DNA of 64,000 nucleotides from an uncultured Flavobacteriales bacterium (GTDB taxonomy: Bacteria > Bacteroidota > Bacteroidia > Flavobacteriales_G > Salibacteraceae): the NCBI GenBank assembly GCA_905479105.1, contig CAJQLE010000004.1, positions 62,001 to 126,000 on the forward strand, written 5' to 3'. The notes beneath the pieces were generated by a model. It saw nothing but the letters and a program-made list of their open reading frames with translations. It made no database searches and was not told the origin of the DNA. Below are positions 61,409 through 64,000 of this stretch, one piece after another. A program made the position numbers and the translations under genes. The number at the start of each line of letters is the position of its first letter. The first letter of the stretch is position 1.

Positions 61409-63592
61409 CTGAAAGATATTTTACTCATAACACCTCCGTTTACTCAGCTGAACACTCCGTATCCAGCCACGGCTTATTTAAAGGGTTTTCTTAAAACTAA
61501 GGAAATAGATGCCTTTCAAATGGATTTGGGCATTGAGGTGATCTTAGAATTGTTTTCAAAACAAGGGTTGACAGACATGTTCAACCAGGCCGTTACGGAT
61601 GATATTTCAGAAAATGCAGAGCGAATTCTTTCGTTGCGTGATCACTATATTCTTAGCATTGATGATGTAATCGAGTTTCTTCAGGGAAAGCAGCCAACTT
61701 TTGCACGACAGTTATGCAGCGACAACTACCTGCCGCAAGCAAGTCGATTTAATCAGATTGATGATATGGATTGGGCTTTTGGAAACATGGGCTTGCAGGA
61801 TAAAGCGAAACATTTAGCGACATTGTTTTTAGAAGACTTGTCAGATTTTATTGTTGAATGTGTTGATGAGAATTTTGGATTTAGTCGCTATGCTGAAAGG
61901 CTAGGGCGCAGTGCAAATAAGTTTGATGAGCTATATACTCATTTAGCTGGAAAATCAACCTACATCGACCAGATAGCGCTCACACTTTTAGAAGAGAGAA
62001 TTAAGGAAGTTCATCCTAAACTTGTTTGTTTTTCGGTTCCATTTCCTGGTAATCTCTACAGCGCATTCAAATCTGCCAATTACATAAAGAAGAATTATCC
62101 TTTAATTTCTATTGCAATGGGCGGAGGGTTTCCGAACACTGAATTACGTTCACTGAAAGACCCTCGTGTATTTGAGTTTTTGGATTTTATAACCTTGGAT
62201 GATGGCGAATTGCCGATTGAATTGCTTTGCGATAGGGTTTTGAATAATAATCTAGATGCTTCTCTGAAGCGAACGTTCGTTCTCGAAAAAGGGGGAGTTA
62301 AGTATCACAATAATTCCATCTTAAGCGATTACAAACAAAGTCAAGTAGGAACTCCTGACTACTCAGATCTTTTATTGGATAAGTATATATCGGTAATTGA
62401 AATAGCCAATCCCATGCATAGTTTATGGAGCGATGGAAGGTGGAATAAACTGACCATGGCTCATGGCTGTTATTGGGGTAAATGCACCTTCTGTGATGTT
62501 TCATTAGACTACATCAAGATCTATGAGCCAATTGTGGCTAGTACACTTGTTGATAGGATGGAAGAGTTGATCGCACAAACCGGAGAAAAAGGATTTCATT
62601 TTGTGGATGAAGCTGCACCACCGGCTTTGATGCGCGAACTGGCTTTAGAAATACTTAGAAGAAAATTGAATGTCACATGGTGGACGAATATTCGCTTTGA
62701 AAAGAGCTTTACGCAGGATTTATGTAGACTTCTTAAAGCCTCTGGTTGCGTAGCCATATCTGGCGGGCTTGAGGTAGCTTCAGATAGACTTTTGGCATTG
62801 ATTCAGAAGGGAGTGACAGTGGAGCAAGTTGCTCGTGTCACTAGTTATTTTACAGAAGCAGGCATTATGGTGCATGCTTATCTCATGTATGGTTATCCAA
62901 CACAAACCGAACAAGAGACTATAGATAGTCTAGAAATGGTTCGTCAGATGTTTGAATTAGGAATTATACAATCTGGCTTTTGGCATCAATTTGCTTTGAC
63001 AGCTCATAGTCCAGTTGGACATAACCCAGATGCCTATGGAATCATTCCATTACAGGAGGAAATTGAATTTGCGAATAACGATATTCAATTTACTGACAGC
63101 ACTGGAATCGATCATGATAAGTTCAGTTTTGGATTGAAAAAATCACTATTCAATTATATGCACGACATGTGTTTTGATTTTAATCTTCAAGAGTGGTTTG
63201 ATTTTAAAATACCGAAATCAACAATTTCACTTGATTATATTGAGCAAAGTTTGGAGTCAAGGGATCCTCTGGATATAAAATCAAATGCAAAATTGATATG
63301 GATAGGCACCAGTCCCATAGTTAACGAATTCAAGAAAAGTAAGAAGGGGAAAGAGCAGCCTTATCTTCAAATGACCTTCAATTCTGTGAACGATAGTTTA
63401 GAGTTAGCCCTTCCAAAGCTAGAAGCAGAATGGTTATTGAACATTCTAGCGTCCTCTAGTGCATTATCACAGCCTTTAAAAACCATGGGGAGTGTTAAGA
63501 GTGACTATGAAAACCGATTTCCAAATTTTGAATCTTTTTGGTCTTCTGATGCTCTGCAAGATTTGAGATATTTTGGATTATTAAGCGTATAA
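61409..63592 (+). CDS. B12-binding radical SAM protein (probable CTG start)
   Basis: The first ATG (61520) would cut off the conserved N-terminus. The same frame upstream encodes KDILLITPPFTQLNTPYPAT, typical of this family, preceded only by CTG (61409) as a near-cognate start and a stop at 61391, so I place the start at CTG 61409 (727 residues). B12-binding domain about 1-260; the radical SAM core has HGCYWGKCTFCDVS near residue 353, with spacing CX4CX2C rather than canonical CX3CX2C. Likely methylates or rearranges an unknown substrate. Follows the J-KTSC gene by 62 bp. Confidence 0.85.
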   Translation: MKDILLITPPFTQLNTPYPATAYLKGFLKTKEIDAFQMDLGIEVILELFSKQGLTDMFNQAVTDDISENAERILSLRDHYILSIDDVIEFLQGKQPTFARQLCSDNYLPQASRFNQIDDMDWAFGNMGLQDKAKHLATLFLEDLSDFIVECVDENFGFSRYAERLGRSANKFDELYTHLAGKSTYIDQIALTLLEERIKEVHPKLVCFSVPFPGNLYSAFKSANYIKKNYPLISIAMGGGFPNTELRSLKDPRVFEFLDFITLDDGELPIELLCDRVLNNNLDASLKRTFVLEKGGVKYHNNSILSDYKQSQVGTPDYSDLLLDKYISVIEIANPMHSLWSDGRWNKLTMAHGCYWGKCTFCDVSLDYIKIYEPIVASTLVDRMEELIAQTGEKGFHFVDEAAPPALMRELALEILRRKLNVTWWTNIRFEKSFTQDLCRLLKASGCVAISGGLEVASDRLLALIQKGVTVEQVARVTSYFTEAGIMVHAYLMYGYPTQTEQETIDSLEMVRQMFELGIIQSGFWHQFALTAHSPVGHNPDAYGIIPLQEEIEFANNDIQFTDSTGIDHDKFSFGLKKSLFNYMHDMCFDFNLQEWFDFKIPKSTISLDYIEQSLESRDPLDIKSNAKLIWIGTSPIVNEFKKSKKGKEQPYLQMTFNSVNDSLELALPKLEAEWLLNILASSSALSQPLKTMGSVKSDYENRFPNFESFWSSDALQDLRYFGLLSV

Positions 63593-63622
63593 TAAGAACA
63601 CTCTTCTGGGATTAAATGAGAC

Positions 63623-63653
63623 AAAAAAAAGAGCCAAACTATGTTTGACTCTT
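63623..63653 (-). terminator. Intrinsic terminator, minus strand
   Basis: Stem aagagccaaac / gtttgactctt (one mismatch, 3-nt loop) with a T8 run on the minus strand (63623-63630). It is oriented to end a minus-strand transcript from about 63750, where only a 23-codon frame is seen. Confidence 0.75.
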
Positions 63654-63679
63654 GAGGAAATCTATAATACGTTGCTTTA

Positions 63680-63751
63680 TTAACTCTCAAACGTCCACTC
63701 AGCTCCATTATCAGCCTCCAGCTTAAGTTCTTTTGATTGAGAGAGTGTCAT
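63680..63751 (-). CDS. Possible 23-residue peptide
   Basis: Frame MTLSQSKELKLEADNGAEWT plus three residues, flanked upstream by a stop and downstream by the terminator at 63623-63653. Position before a terminator argues for transcription. It could equally be a leader/attenuator peptide or the scar of a longer gene. No family. Confidence 0.25.
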   Translation of the reverse strand: MTLSQSKELKLEADNGAEWTFES

Positions 63752-63765
63752 GATTTTCTAATTAG

Positions 63766-63780
63766 TATGTTAGTAACATA
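63766..63780. promoter_or_regulatory. Putative operator palindrome upstream of the VIT1-like gene
   Basis: TATGTTAGTAACATA is a perfect 7-1-7 palindrome ending 3 bp before the ATG of a transporter. Such perfect symmetry at a metal transporter gene suggests a repressor site; the regulator is unknown. Confidence 0.4.
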
Positions 63781-63783
63781 GAA

Positions 63784-64000
63784 ATGGAGAAGCATTATGT
63801 GATGCGAAGTGGCTGGCTCAGAGCTGCGATACTCGAGGCAAATGATGGTATTTTATCAACGGCAAGTATTGTGATTGGTGTCGCGGCTGCAAGTGACACT
63901 CGAGATCCCATTATACTGGCAGGCGTTGCCGGTTTGGTAGCGGGGGCGCTTTCGATGGCTGCAGGTGAATACGTTTCAGTGAGTTCACAATCCGATTTGG
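63784..64000 (+). CDS. VIT1/CCC1-family transporter, truncated by the window end
   Basis: 72 codons visible, 3' end outside the window. The sequence has the family's first two helices: [20 protein letters not shown] (helix 1 with the conserved Asp/Gly) and [20 protein letters not shown] (helix 2 with MAAGEYVSV). VIT1/CCC1 proteins transport Fe(II) or Mn(II) out of the cytosol in bacteria and into vacuoles in eukaryotes. A perfect palindrome just upstream suggests regulation. Confidence 0.93.
   Translation, partial: MEKHYVMRSGWLRAAILEANDGILSTASIVIGVAAASDTRDPIILAGVAGLVAGALSMAAGEYVSVSSQSDL

Overview
The window looks like a chromosomal segment of a Bacteroidota bacterium, probably a marine or freshwater Flavobacteriales/Cryomorphaceae-like lineage; the exact taxon is inference. 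Evidence: AT-rich DNA; several secreted proteins ending in type IX secretion (T9SS) sorting domains; housekeeping promoters of the TAnnTTTG type; weak Shine-Dalgarno signals; the typical Bacteroidota order bamD-rpoZ-coaBC-DUF4835; DUF2911, DUF3108, DUF4199 and DUF1573 proteins; and a fused B12 acyl-CoA mutase (IcmF). No ribosomal RNA, CRISPR array, insertion sequence, integrase or T9SS machinery gene was seen.

Layout. 1-6160 is accessory in character: hypothetical secreted proteins, a secreted endonuclease I with leucine-rich repeats, an attC-like hairpin and a beta-helix T9SS cargo protein. 6250-10640 is a tRNA region (Arg-TCT, Pro-TGG, Ser-GCT, all minus strand). The 3' ends of tRNA-Arg and tRNA-Ser are each duplicated downstream, which suggests att-site scars; the Ser pair encloses a SpoIIE-type phosphatase gene. 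10690-39280 is mostly core: TerB-DnaJ protein, FKBP, a serine palmitoyltransferase-like enzyme, bamD-rpoZ-coaBC, ClpP, LOG protein, SPOR-domain envelope proteins, CtpA-like protease, RsmF-like methylase, Aat, aldo-keto reductase, PNGase F-like T9SS protein, the SRP RNA and a GT2 glycosyltransferase.

39320-41430 is a small sulfur-relay/sulfide-oxidation cluster (DsrE-like, DsrC/TusE-like, SQR-like). Two of its three genes carry an in-frame TAG with intact coding on both sides. 41600-50340 holds a GT39-like membrane protein, a BNR-repeat T9SS protein and IcmF. 50600-50920 holds two very small membrane-protein genes.

51560-55990 is the most interesting unit: ECF sigma factor, small membrane protein (probable anti-sigma), CpxP/Spy-like protein, MbnP-like protein, MbnH/MauG-like di-heme peroxidase and a YHYH-domain T9SS protein, tightly packed or overlapping. 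Inferred role: a sigma-controlled metal (probably copper) or peroxide response with post-translational tryptophan chemistry.

56350-64000 holds a 2H phosphoesterase, a decayed MBL-fold exonuclease gene, a heme c lipoprotein, an MBL-fold hydrolase, a J-domain/KTSC fusion, a B12-binding radical SAM enzyme that seems to start at CTG, and the start of a VIT1/CCC1-type transporter cut by the window edge.
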